64,000 bases of DNA from MKUN01 sp964481425. Its GTDB lineage: Bacteria > Bacteroidota > Bacteroidia > Chitinophagales > Chitinophagaceae. The stretch is from assembly GCA_964481425.1 (NCBI GenBank), contig CAYZTM010000018.1, forward strand, positions 19,270 to 83,269, given 5' to 3'. Made by a program: the position numbers and the translations under genes. Numbering within the stretch: position 1 is the first letter of the stretch; each line of letters starts with the position of its first letter. The notes under the pieces are model-generated. The model saw nothing but the letters and a program-made list of their open reading frames with translations, was not told the DNA's origin and searched no databases. Positions 36,501-43,992 of this stretch are shown piece by piece.

Positions 36501-36941
36501 TAAGATGGGGAACTCCGTAAGATCAATATCCTTCACCTCGGGCTGGTTAGGGAGGTTACTGGGCAGGTCCTGCTTGGCCTTGTCAACGGCGTCCTTCACA
36601 TCCACCTTTGCCTTGTCAACCTTAACGTCGGTATTAAACTCCACGATCACTACCGAATAATCCTGGAAGGAGTTACTGGTCACCTTCTTCACGCCGGTCA
36701 GGTTCTTCACCTGCTTCTCAATAGGCTTGGTTACGAGGTTCTCCATATTTTCCGGAGATGTACCGGGGTACACGGTCTGCACGATGATCTGCGGAAATTT
36801 GATCTCCGGGAACTGCTCTTTGGGCAGGCTGTTGTAGGTCATCAGGCCCGCGAGAGTAATGATGACCGTTATTATATATACGGCTGTGCGGTTGTTAATG
36901 GCCCAGCTCGATGGTTTAAACTCTTTGAATACGTCTTTCAT
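33525..36941 (-). CDS. RND efflux permease (AcrB/HAE1-like)
   Basis: An inner-membrane proton-driven drug/metabolite pump of 1,138 residues. It has the N-terminal helix, porter domains, and the TM4 aspartate pair in LALGIVVDDAIVVIENTHRI-type sequence. It is about 90 residues longer than AcrB, because a basic segment with two extra hydrophobic stretches (VLLVIFLALALLCDI, then FIIFIYLFILLEKYVF) sits between TM6 and TM7. It is the last gene of the TetR-TolC-MFP-RND operon and works with the two preceding products as a tripartite pump. The substrate is unknown. Confidence 0.95.
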   Translation of the reverse strand: MKDVFKEFKPSSWAINNRTAVYIITVIITLAGLMTYNSLPKEQFPEIKFPQIIVQTVYPGTSPENMENLVTKPIEKQVKNLTGVKKVTSNSFQDYSVVIVEFNTDVKVDKAKVDVKDAVDKAKQDLPSNLPNQPEVKDIDLTEFPILYVNISGNYDLNRLKKYADRVKDNIEELKEIKRVDMVGALDREIQINVDLYKMQAAGLTFFDIENAIASENLSLTAGEVSMNGQKRILSIRNEFKTAAQIGDVIVRNQQGKAIYIKDIADVRDDFEEQKSYARLNGQNVITLNVIKAKGQNLIDASDKIQNLIEKMKAEELPKDLSIVITGDQSQTTRNTLHDLVNTIIIGFILVTIILMFFMGVTNALFVALSVPLSCALAFLVMPSLGFSLNMIVLFSFLLALGIVVDDAIVVIENTHRIFDNGKMSIEKAAKYATGEVFLPVLSGTATTLMPFIPLAFWKGVIGEFMFFLPITLIITLLASLVVAYLINPVFAVSFMKPETPHKDNVKKRFTKRDRVLLVIFLALALLCDISGSWAMGNFIIFIYLFILLEKYVFSKWINKFQTKAWPAFREWYTRWLKRALARPGLTMLITIGLFILAPILYGLRHPAFVFFPSAEPNFTYVYLNMPVGTDQARTNEVLKDLEKKVNKALGNDVAHNKLNPIVKSVISNVTVGAVDPTSNEIGDFPNKGKITVAYVEYAERHGESTWDYMEKIRKAVKGVPGAEVTVDKEQGGPPLPKPIVVEITGDDLDTLVATSERLKRFLDKKQIPGVEELRSDFQADKPEIVFNLDRARMNSEGISTMTIASNLRTAVFGKEVSRFRDANDDYPIMLRLQQQQRADIDAVRNMPIVYRDMGLGGIIRQVPVSSFADVQYGTTYGGIKRKDEKRIISLSSNVITGYNDNDVVAAVQKAVNKFHAPSGINIKMSGQQEDQAETGAFLGKAMLISIGLIFMILVLQFNSLSRTVIIMSEVLFSVIGVLLGYAIAGNTFSMVMSGIGIVALCGIVVRNGILLVEFMDLMLAEGMSVYDALVEAGRTRMTPVLLTATAAILGLIPLGIGLNIDFYELLRHFNPHIFFGGDSVAFWGPLAWTMIYGLSFATFLTLIVVPVMCLLSFRFKAWIAKKRNKLSESLKEDPIAE

Positions 36942-36978
36942 CTTAATATACTTGGTGACGTGATCTTAATATTTTGTC

Positions 36979-38016
36979 TTACTGAATTACTATTGGCTGA
37001 CCGTTATCCAGTTCACTATATCCTTCTGTTATCACCTTATCGCCTGCACTAAGTCCAGATACAATCTCTACCATACCGTTTGAATTACGTCCTGCATTCA
37101 CATGCACAGCTTTGGCAACTTTGCCTGCTGCTATATAAAGCATATCGCCCTGTCCTGTTTTTTGTATCACCTGTACCGGAACTACCAGTGCTGTCTTGTT
37201 CTCATAATTCGCGATCTTCATCTTGCAGGACATATTAGGATGCAGCTTTTTGTTACCGCCCAGTTTCACCTGTACAAGGAATGCCCTTGAAATAGGATCA
37301 ACTGCCTGGGCTACGTATGTAAGCTGTGTTTCGATCGAGTCATTCACATCGGGCAGTACAAGAGTAACCTTATCACCTGCATGCACCTTACCGAGGTAGT
37401 TCTCACCAAGGTTGGCCTCAGCTTTCATCTTGCTGATATCTACCACACGGATACCATTCATGCCCGGGCTGGCCACATCGCCTACTTTCAGGTTCACCTG
37501 GTCCACGGTACCCGATATCGGCGATACGATACGGTACATATTGCGTTGTGCGATGAGGGCATCCTTTTGTTTCAGAGCTCCTTCATACTGGGCTTTAGCT
37601 GTCATCAGCTGTACCTCTGTGCCTATCTGTTGTGCCCACAACGCCTGCTGCTTGTCATAAAGCTGTTTGTACAGGTTGAGCTGCACTTCCTGTGCTTTGA
37701 TCTGCTGCTCTATAGCTGCAGCATCGAGTGAAGCCAGCACCTGCCCTTTACTTACACGCTGTCCTGCATGTACATCGATCTCCCGAACAACGCCCGGGGC
37801 CTGCGGGCCTGCATTCACGTTCTCGTCGCTGGTGATCTGGGACTGCACCTCTACATAGGATACGAAGTCCTGCGGCTGTACTTCCATTACCGAAACGGGA
37901 GTTGCCTTTTTCTTTGTAGTGTCTGCATTTTGCGCTGTATCCTGTTTACCGGATTTATCGCCCCCGCAGGAAGCAAGTACTATGGCAGCTACTAAAATAT
38001 ATGGTATGCGTTTCAT
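36979..38016 (-). CDS. RND efflux periplasmic adaptor (membrane fusion protein)
   Basis: A 345-residue lipoprotein (lipobox VLASC, Cys at ~17) with the classic adaptor layout: half lipoyl domain (GVVREIDVHAGQRVSKGQVLASLD), helical hairpin (EQQIKAQEVQLNLYKQLYD ...), second half lipoyl (RIVSPISGTVDQVNLKVGDVA), then beta-barrel and membrane-proximal domains ending LDNGQPIVIQ. It links the permease to the TolC-type channel. It lies 28 bases after the TolC gene and 37 before the permease gene. Confidence 0.95.
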   Translation of the reverse strand: MKRIPYILVAAIVLASCGGDKSGKQDTAQNADTTKKKATPVSVMEVQPQDFVSYVEVQSQITSDENVNAGPQAPGVVREIDVHAGQRVSKGQVLASLDAAAIEQQIKAQEVQLNLYKQLYDKQQALWAQQIGTEVQLMTAKAQYEGALKQKDALIAQRNMYRIVSPISGTVDQVNLKVGDVASPGMNGIRVVDISKMKAEANLGENYLGKVHAGDKVTLVLPDVNDSIETQLTYVAQAVDPISRAFLVQVKLGGNKKLHPNMSCKMKIANYENKTALVVPVQVIQKTGQGDMLYIAAGKVAKAVHVNAGRNSNGMVEIVSGLSAGDKVITEGYSELDNGQPIVIQ

Positions 38017-38044
38017 GCTAAATGATATTATTGTGTGTCTGTTT

Positions 38045-39406
38045 TTATTTTAATAATCCCAATGCTTTTTTCAGGTCAGCTTGCGCATTCGCTACGTCGA
38101 GCAATGAGCTGAAATAATTATTCTGAGCTTGCAGCAGGTCGGTTTGTGCCTGGTTCACCTCCAGGTTACTGCCCACACCTGCTTTATACTTCTTCTGAGC
38201 GAGGTCGAGCACGCTACGGGCTAATTCCAGGTTACGTTTTTGGCTTTCAAGCTGCAGCATATCGTTCTTTAACGTCGTTTTAGCCTGCTCGGATTGGAAA
38301 TCGATCGTTTGCTTGATATTATCAATGTTATTTTGAGTTTTCTCGATATTCAATTTTGCCTCTCTTATCAAATTAAGTCGCATACCACCTCCGAATATCG
38401 GTACATTAAGCTGGACACCTACCATTGCACTGGGGTAATATTTGTCCTTGAACACGTACTTAAATTCGTCTGCCGCCGTATTGTAACCTCCATTTGCAAA
38501 AAGTGACAGGGAAGGCAGAATGGTATATTTGTAACGCCTGAGATTAAATTCATTCAACTTCTGCTGTGTGTTCAATAAATTAAATTCGGTCCTTCTGCCA
38601 TAATCCACTTCATTAGCAGTAAGAGCCATACTCTCCTGAAGGCGATCTTCGATGGACGTATCTACCAATACAATGGGCTGACTTATATCCATACCCATCT
38701 GATATTTCAGAAGCTGCTCGCTCACCGTCAGTAAGTTGGCAATTTTAAGGCTGTCAGTCGCCAGGTTATTTACCTGTACATTGGTTCGGTCTTCATCTAT
38801 CTTTTCAGCAAAACCACTTTGCCTGAGCACGGCAATATCGTGTGCAATGTTCCTGGCACTTGACAGGGAACTCTTTATTATATTGAACTGACGATGAGCA
38901 ATGACGAGAGCATTGTAGGCCTTTTGTACGTTATAACGTACATTCTCCTCCGTAAGCTGGCCATTCTGGCGTGCAAGTTCTATAACAGTATTACGTGCCT
39001 GTAATGCAACAAGCACGCCGCCATCGAATAATACCTGCGAAGCGGTTATAGATCCTGCAGAAGTGAACTGCGGACTTAATTGAATTCCTTCATAACCAGT
39101 TGTAGCTTTAGAAGAACCGGGAAAGAACGATGCGAACTGCGCCGGGAAAAACTGTGCAGGCTTTACCAGGAAATTGTCAAACTCATATTTACCATTCACC
39201 TGAGGGTATGCGGCCGATACCTGCTGATTCACCTGGGCTTTTTGTATCCCAATATCCAATCTTGCATTCTTTGCAGTAGCATTATTCTTTACTGCATAGT
39301 CCATTGCCTGCTGCAAGCTAAGCGGCATGGCATCCTGTGCGGTCGCTTCGAACGCAAGGAAAGGTAGTATGGTAACAAGAGCCAGTCTTACTATATATCG
39401 TGTCAT
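38045..39406 (-). CDS. TolC-family outer-membrane efflux channel
   Basis: A 453-residue OEP-family protein with a signal peptide (LAFEATAQDAM). The two repeated halves each contain long amphipathic helices, seen in LSLQQAMDYAVKNN and the mirrored QSEQAKTTLKNDMLQLESQ. It ends near LEVNQAQTDLLQAQNNYF, typical of TolC helices. It is the outer component of the pump and lies four bases after the TetR gene. Confidence 0.95.
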   Translation of the reverse strand: MTRYIVRLALVTILPFLAFEATAQDAMPLSLQQAMDYAVKNNATAKNARLDIGIQKAQVNQQVSAAYPQVNGKYEFDNFLVKPAQFFPAQFASFFPGSSKATTGYEGIQLSPQFTSAGSITASQVLFDGGVLVALQARNTVIELARQNGQLTEENVRYNVQKAYNALVIAHRQFNIIKSSLSSARNIAHDIAVLRQSGFAEKIDEDRTNVQVNNLATDSLKIANLLTVSEQLLKYQMGMDISQPIVLVDTSIEDRLQESMALTANEVDYGRRTEFNLLNTQQKLNEFNLRRYKYTILPSLSLFANGGYNTAADEFKYVFKDKYYPSAMVGVQLNVPIFGGGMRLNLIREAKLNIEKTQNNIDNIKQTIDFQSEQAKTTLKNDMLQLESQKRNLELARSVLDLAQKKYKAGVGSNLEVNQAQTDLLQAQNNYFSSLLDVANAQADLKKALGLLK

Positions 39407-39410
39407 AACG

Positions 39411-40031
39411 TTATGATACTTGCTTTAAATATTTTTCTTTGTATTTCTGGTATAGCTTCTCTCCCTTAGGGGTCATAATACCGTATAAAAACAGTTCCAT
39501 TATTTCCCTGTTCACCTTGCGTATATCGCTGCGGTCGTTCACCATCATATTAGGCTGCAACAATATCAGCGACTTTTCGATGTGGAATTTTGCTATGATG
39601 TCCACATCCATCTCTTCACGGTAATAGCCCTCTGCAATACCCTTCATCAGGTTCTCCTTCACCGATTCCACATCCTGCTTCAAAAGACCATCGCGAAATT
39701 CAGCGTAGCCTTCGGGATAGTATCGCTGCAGTTCCAGCAGGGCTATGGGGTTGATGCGGCAAAGGTTCTCGTCAATAATGGTCATTATCTTCACCATAGC
39801 CTCTACTGCGGTCTCCGCCTCGTCCATCATCTGCTGGCACTGGCCAAACATATGGTTCTTGTGCCAAAGCACGCTCTCTTTCACCACCTCGTCCTTATTA
39901 GCAAAATGCTGGTACAAGGTCTTCTTCGAAATACCCGCCCTGCGCGCAATATCATCCATCGTTATGGTCTTGAAGCCATATTGCCCGAAAAGCTCGACAG
40001 AAGCACTGAGTATTTTTTCCAGTATATCCAT
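39411..40031 (-). CDS. TetR/AcrR-family repressor
   Basis: A 206-residue regulator with an N-terminal helix-turn-helix (ELFGQYGFKTITMDDIARR, AGISKKTLYQHFANKDEVV) and a variable ligand domain. I start at ATG 40031 (MDILEKILSAS). The frame stays open far upstream, but that part is antisense to mscL and has no family features. It is the first gene of the efflux operon, with a palindrome over the promoter, so autoregulation is likely. The inducer is unknown. Confidence 0.94.
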   Translation of the reverse strand: MDILEKILSASVELFGQYGFKTITMDDIARRAGISKKTLYQHFANKDEVVKESVLWHKNHMFGQCQQMMDEAETAVEAMVKIMTIIDENLCRINPIALLELQRYYPEGYAEFRDGLLKQDVESVKENLMKGIAEGYYREEMDVDIIAKFHIEKSLILLQPNMMVNDRSDIRKVNREIMELFLYGIMTPKGEKLYQKYKEKYLKQVS

Positions 40032-40039
40032 TTCGGGGG

Positions 40040-40047
40040 CAAAACTA
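40040..40047 (-). promoter_or_regulatory. -7 element (TAGTTTTG) of the efflux operon
   Basis: On the minus strand, TAGTTTTG lies eight bases before the TetR ATG at 40031, matching TAnnTTTG exactly. The region where a -33 element would sit is occupied by the palindrome at 40049-40076. Confidence 0.6.
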
Positions 40048-40048
40048 T

Positions 40049-40076
40049 GGAAACGTTTTTTACAAAAAAAGTTTCC
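40049..40076. promoter_or_regulatory. Near-perfect 28-bp palindrome, likely TetR operator
   Basis: GGAAACGTTTTTT (40049-40061) and AAAAAAAGTTTCC (40064-40076) are inverted copies with one mismatch around a 2-base centre. The palindrome starts one base from the -7 element and covers the -10 to -40 zone, as expected for a repressor site. Binding by the adjacent TetR protein is inferred. Confidence 0.65.
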
Positions 40077-40209
40077 TCGGTATATTTTATTTCTATAGCA
40101 ATCATCGAGAAAACATATAATTACTCCTAAAAGACAATGATATAGCAACAAATAAGACTTAGATTTTTGGATATAATTTTTTAAGTTTAAGCTAACAAAA
40201 GCAGATATT

Positions 40210-40650
40210 ATGGGACTCATGAAAGAATTCAAAGCCTTCGCAATGAGGGGCAATGTAATAGACCTCGCAGTAGGTGTGATCATCGGCGGGGCCTTTGGCA
40301 AGATCGTAGCCGCAATGGTCGATGATGTCATCATGCCCTTTGTTGGCCTTATAGGCGATGGCAAGAAATTCACCGATAAATTTATGGTACTGAAGCCAGG
40401 CAAGGATGGCGCGGACCATTTTGCTTCCCTGGCCGAGGCCAAAGCTGCCGGCGCTAATGTATTTGCCTATGGCGACTTCATCCAGACGGTGGTAGACTTC
40501 CTTATAATAGCTTTTTGCATATTTATGTTCGTCCGGCTCTTTAACAGCATGAAAAAGAAAGAAGAAGCTGCGCCGGCAGCACCGCCTGCACCCAGCCCTA
40601 CCGAAACCTTACTTACAGAGATAAGGGATGAATTGAAAAAGAAATCATAA
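40210..40650 (+). CDS. mscL: Large-conductance mechanosensitive channel MscL
   Basis: A 146-residue inner-membrane channel that opens under hypo-osmotic shock. The N-terminal helix and first membrane segment (FKAFAMRGNVIDLAVGVIIG, GAFGKIVAAMVDDVIMP) and second segment (FLIIAFCIFMFVRLFN) are conserved, and the C-terminal helix follows a Pro/Ala linker. The region between it and the TetR gene (178 bp) holds both promoters. Confidence 0.97.
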   Translation: MGLMKEFKAFAMRGNVIDLAVGVIIGGAFGKIVAAMVDDVIMPFVGLIGDGKKFTDKFMVLKPGKDGADHFASLAEAKAAGANVFAYGDFIQTVVDFLIIAFCIFMFVRLFNSMKKKEEAAPAAPPAPSPTETLLTEIRDELKKKS

Positions 40651-40713
40651 TTAACGAGGGCTGATTCCTTTTTAAGGGATTATTTACGCATTTTTGTACC
40701 TGTAAAGCGATCT

Positions 40714-41472
40714 ATGGCTGTGGGGAAAATATATGCAGAACTTTGCGGGCTGAAAAAAGCCGGCAAAAGTGGTTTTGCCGTGCTGGCAGACCCTGATAAT
40801 ATAGCCCCATCGGACATGCCCCACCTGGCCTCTTTGTGCAATGATGCCGGTGTAGATTACCTGTTCATGGGAGGCAGCCTGGTGGTAAACCACCAAATAG
40901 ACACCTGCATACAGCGCTTTAAAGCCGAAAGTGATATACCGGTAGTACTGTTCCCAGGCAGCCCGACACAGGTGAGCCCATATGCAGATGCATTGCTTTA
41001 CCTGGCCCTGATATCGGGCAGGAATGCAGAACTGCTGATAGGCCAGCATGTAGTATCGGCACCAATGGTGAAAGCCAGTAACCTTGAAGTGATCTCTACC
41101 GGCTACATGGTCATAGATGGTGGGGTACCTACCACGGTATCTTATATGAGCAATGCTGCACCAATACCGGCCAATAAGCCCGACATAGCGCTCTGCACTG
41201 CATGGGCAGGCGAACTACAAGGCAAGCATGTGATCTACATGGATGCGGGCAGCGGGGCACGCATACCTGTGACCGAGGAAATGATACGCAAAGTGAGCAG
41301 CCATATAGAGATCCCGCTCATTATAGGCGGCGGCATCCGCACAGCAGAAAAGATATATGCCAATTGCCGGGCCGGAGCCAACATAGTGGTAGTAGGCAAT
41401 GCTATAGAACAAGACCCCTTCCTTATCCGCGACCTGGCCCAGGCTACTAAAGAGGCTACAGCAAAGGTGTAA
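40714..41472 (+). CDS. pcrB: Geranylgeranylglyceryl/heptaprenylglyceryl phosphate synthase (PcrB-type)
   Basis: A 252-residue TIM-barrel prenyltransferase that couples a polyprenyl diphosphate to sn-glycerol-1-phosphate, forming an ether bond. Family motifs are VLADPDNIAP, FMGGSLVV, VLFPGSPTQVS, STGYMVIDGG, IYMDAGSGA, IIGGGIRTAEK and NIVVVGNAIEQD. It belongs to the group found in Bacteroidota and archaea rather than the shorter Bacillus PcrB. Chain length cannot be read from sequence alone. It stands alone on the plus strand. Confidence 0.92.
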   Translation: MAVGKIYAELCGLKKAGKSGFAVLADPDNIAPSDMPHLASLCNDAGVDYLFMGGSLVVNHQIDTCIQRFKAESDIPVVLFPGSPTQVSPYADALLYLALISGRNAELLIGQHVVSAPMVKASNLEVISTGYMVIDGGVPTTVSYMSNAAPIPANKPDIALCTAWAGELQGKHVIYMDAGSGARIPVTEEMIRKVSSHIEIPLIIGGGIRTAEKIYANCRAGANIVVVGNAIEQDPFLIRDLAQATKEATAKV

Positions 41473-41473
41473 G

Positions 41474-42187
41474 TTATTCGAATAGATAAGCTGCCTGCTC
41501 CAGGCTTTCGGGCTTTCCCACATCTAAAAAGATATTCCCGGTATGGTCATACCCTTTTATCAACCTGGTTTTGGCAAAATGCAGGTACACATCTATCAGT
41601 GAGAACTTACCGGTGAAAGGCATATCAAATATGCCCGGGCCAAGTACCTGTACCCCGCTGAAAGCAAAAGGTTGCATGGTGGGCACCTCGCGGGATATCT
41701 TTTGCTCCCCGGTCTTATTATTAGCCCAACCACAAAGCAACATGTGCTCATCGAACAAGAGCTGCCTGCCGGAATCGCGTTTCATGACCGCCAGCGTAGC
41801 AAATACTTCATTATCCTTATGAAATGCGATCATCTTACCGAGGTCAAGATTGGTAAGCACATCTACGTTCATGACCACGAAGCTTTCCTCTTCCTCGAAA
41901 TAGGGCGCTGCCTTCAGTAAGCCCCCACCCGTTTCCAACAAATGCTCCCGCTCATCAGATATGCTAACCCAGGAGCCAAACCCATCATTATCCCGCAACA
42001 CCTGCTCCACCTGGTCTGCAAAATGGTGCACATTAATGATGACATCTTCTATACCATAGCGCTGCAAGTATCTTATATTATGCTCCAGCAAGGTCTTGCC
42101 ATTCACTTCTGCCAGCGCCTTGGGGTGTTGGTCGGTAAATGGCTTGAGCCGGGTGCCCAGGCCTGCAGCAAAAAGCATTGCTTTCAT
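41474..42187 (-). CDS. Sugar-1-phosphate nucleotidyltransferase (MurU/RmlA-like)
   Basis: A 237-residue NTP-transferase with the N-terminal signature MLFAAGLGTRLKPFTD, the PKALAEVNGKTLLEHNI stretch and a VVMNVDVLTNLDL metal-binding aspartate. The size and absence of a C-terminal beta-helix fit MurU-type enzymes (MurNAc-1-phosphate recycling) or small mannose/glucose-1-phosphate nucleotidyltransferases. It converges on pcrB one base apart. Its distance and orientation do not tie it firmly to the glycan cluster that begins two genes away, but a link is possible. Confidence 0.85.
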   Translation of the reverse strand: MKAMLFAAGLGTRLKPFTDQHPKALAEVNGKTLLEHNIRYLQRYGIEDVIINVHHFADQVEQVLRDNDGFGSWVSISDEREHLLETGGGLLKAAPYFEEEESFVVMNVDVLTNLDLGKMIAFHKDNEVFATLAVMKRDSGRQLLFDEHMLLCGWANNKTGEQKISREVPTMQPFAFSGVQVLGPGIFDMPFTGKFSLIDVYLHFAKTRLIKGYDHTGNIFLDVGKPESLEQAAYLFE

Positions 42188-42277
42188 GCCGTGAATTTAT
42201 ACAATGTAGCCGATGAAATGCAGGGCCGGAACCATAATAATGTACTAAGCCATTACCTGATTGTGGATTTACTCAAT

Positions 42278-42285
42278 TACCTTTG
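42278..42285 (+). promoter_or_regulatory. -7 element (TACCTTTG) of the PfkB kinase gene
   Basis: TACCTTTG fits TAnnTTTG exactly and lies 20 bases before ATG 42306. Confidence 0.5.
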
Positions 42286-42305
42286 CGCAAAAATATACAG
42301 GTATT

Positions 42306-43235
42306 ATGTCTCTATTAGTTGTCGGCACTATGGCCTTTGATGCTCTTGAAACACCTTTTGGAAAAGTAGACCGGATCATCGGTGGCTCTGCTACGTATGT
42401 TGCCTGGTCGGCTACCAATTTTTACCATGACATCAAGCAGGTTTCCATTATTGGCGGCGATTTCCCCCAGTCCGAGATAGACAGCCTTGCCGATCGCGGA
42501 GTAGACTTTGCAGGGGTAGAAGTGGTAAAGGACGGGAAGAGCTTTTTCTGGAGCGGCCGATATCATATGGACATGAATACCCGTGATACCCTGGTGACCG
42601 ATCTTAATGTACTGGCCCAGTTCAACCCCCAGCTGCCCGATGCTTACAAGGATTGTGAAATAGTGATGCTGGGCAACCTGGTGCCCGGTGTACAGATAAG
42701 TGTACTGGAACAAATGCGCAAGCGCCCCAAACTAGTGGTTATGGATACCATGAACTTCTGGATGGAGACCGCTATGGACGACCTGAAAAAGGTACTGGGC
42801 ATGGTAGATGTGCTAATGGTGAATGACAGCGAAGCACGCGAACTGAGCGGCGAGCACTCGCTGGTAAAGGCTGCTGTTAAGATACAGGAGATGGGACCCC
42901 GTTACCTTGTGATCAAGAAAGGTGAACATGGCGCCCTGCTGTTCCATGGTAAGAACGTGTTCTTTGCGCCGGCCCTGCCGCTTGAAGACGTTTACGATCC
43001 TACCGGCGCCGGTGATACTTTTGCCGGTGGTTTCGTAGGTCACATAGCTCGTACCAAGGACATATCGTTCGAGAACATGAAGACCGCCATCATCATGGGT
43101 TCAGCACTGGCATCATTCTGCGTAGAGAAATTTGGTCCTACAAGACTACAGGAACTCACCAAAGAAGAAATAGACCAGCGCATCAATGAATTCGTTGACC
43201 TGGTGAATTTCGACATTATCGATATCAAGGGATAA
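42306..43235 (+). CDS. PfkB-family carbohydrate/nucleoside kinase
   Basis: A 309-residue ribokinase-fold kinase. It shows the N-terminal VVGTMAFDALETPFG, GGSATYVA substrate motif, and the C-terminal anion-hole signature DPTGAGDTFAGGFVGH with the catalytic aspartate. The exact substrate (sugar, adenosine or similar) cannot be told. I start at ATG 42306. Its stop directly abuts the stop of the hydroxylase gene on the other strand. Confidence 0.9.
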   Translation: MSLLVVGTMAFDALETPFGKVDRIIGGSATYVAWSATNFYHDIKQVSIIGGDFPQSEIDSLADRGVDFAGVEVVKDGKSFFWSGRYHMDMNTRDTLVTDLNVLAQFNPQLPDAYKDCEIVMLGNLVPGVQISVLEQMRKRPKLVVMDTMNFWMETAMDDLKKVLGMVDVLMVNDSEARELSGEHSLVKAAVKIQEMGPRYLVIKKGEHGALLFHGKNVFFAPALPLEDVYDPTGAGDTFAGGFVGHIARTKDISFENMKTAIIMGSALASFCVEKFGPTRLQELTKEEIDQRINEFVDLVNFDIIDIKG

Positions 43236-43982
43236 TTAAGACCCTGTCATAGTAGACCTGCCGGTAAGCTGTATACGCCACAGCAGCAGGTGACGCAATA
43301 TGCCTTTGATATACCAGGGAGCATTACGTACCATTTTATTACTTAGATATAATTTCTGAAGCTCCAACAGCGACAGCACATTACTACATATATTTCTACT
43401 TTCCGGTAATAATTCCTCACGTAGCACGTCCACCATCAGGATGATCCTTGGCTTATCCGTATTATTCCATGCTTCATGCAGGTGAGCATCAGAGAATGCA
43501 AATATCCTATCCCAGGCCACGTCTGTACCTGATACTTTAAAGCCACAATCAGGCAACGACGCGGGTATAAGTATGGGTACATGTAACCGGTAGTTGGCAT
43601 CGGTATCACCAAAATGCTCTACGATATGCGTTTGGGGTGAGAGCACACTTATCGAAAAGGATACAAGCCCCGGTATCGGGAAAAAGTATTTAAGGAATGC
43701 GTCACCGTCTTTGATATTGGCCTCATTCCTCTTTCCCCATAGCAGGAAGCCAAAACCTTCCCATGTCTGGCCCTCTACCAACTCCTTATTAAAATATTCG
43801 CCCTGGGTCTTGCCCCTGCTTTTTACAAAATCGAGCACACCCTGCTGTATGGCCGGTAGATTGACTACAAGGCTATCGAACCAGTCTTTCCCTTTAAGGT
43901 CAAAGAAGGCGGGTGCATCCCCGTTATACACCCCGTTGTTCCTGAATGAATACCAAACTTTCATGATCTGCGCTGCCGACAT
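43236..43982 (-). CDS. Aspartyl/asparaginyl beta-hydroxylase-family oxygenase (copy 1)
   Basis: A 248-residue Fe(II)/2-oxoglutarate-dependent dioxygenase of the AspH/LpxO family. The two iron histidines lie in the YRLHVPI and AHLHEAWN segments, and the 2-oxoglutarate arginine in KPRIILMVDV. Preceding them is HFGDTDANY. The family hydroxylates aspartyl/asparaginyl side chains, or in LpxO a lipid A acyl chain. It is the last of ten genes in the glycan/acyl cluster and paralogous to the gene just upstream. The substrate is unknown, and an acyl or amino-sugar group is possible. Confidence 0.85.
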   Translation of the reverse strand: MSAAQIMKVWYSFRNNGVYNGDAPAFFDLKGKDWFDSLVVNLPAIQQGVLDFVKSRGKTQGEYFNKELVEGQTWEGFGFLLWGKRNEANIKDGDAFLKYFFPIPGLVSFSISVLSPQTHIVEHFGDTDANYRLHVPILIPASLPDCGFKVSGTDVAWDRIFAFSDAHLHEAWNNTDKPRIILMVDVLREELLPESRNICSNVLSLLELQKLYLSNKMVRNAPWYIKGILRHLLLWRIQLTGRSTMTGS

Positions 43983-43992
43983 TTTTCAAATA

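Noticed and set aside
40032..40442. A 137-codon extension upstream of the TetR start on the minus strand
   Set aside because: It is antisense to mscL, carries no TetR-family sequence, and the ATG at 40031 with its promoter and palindrome explains the gene.
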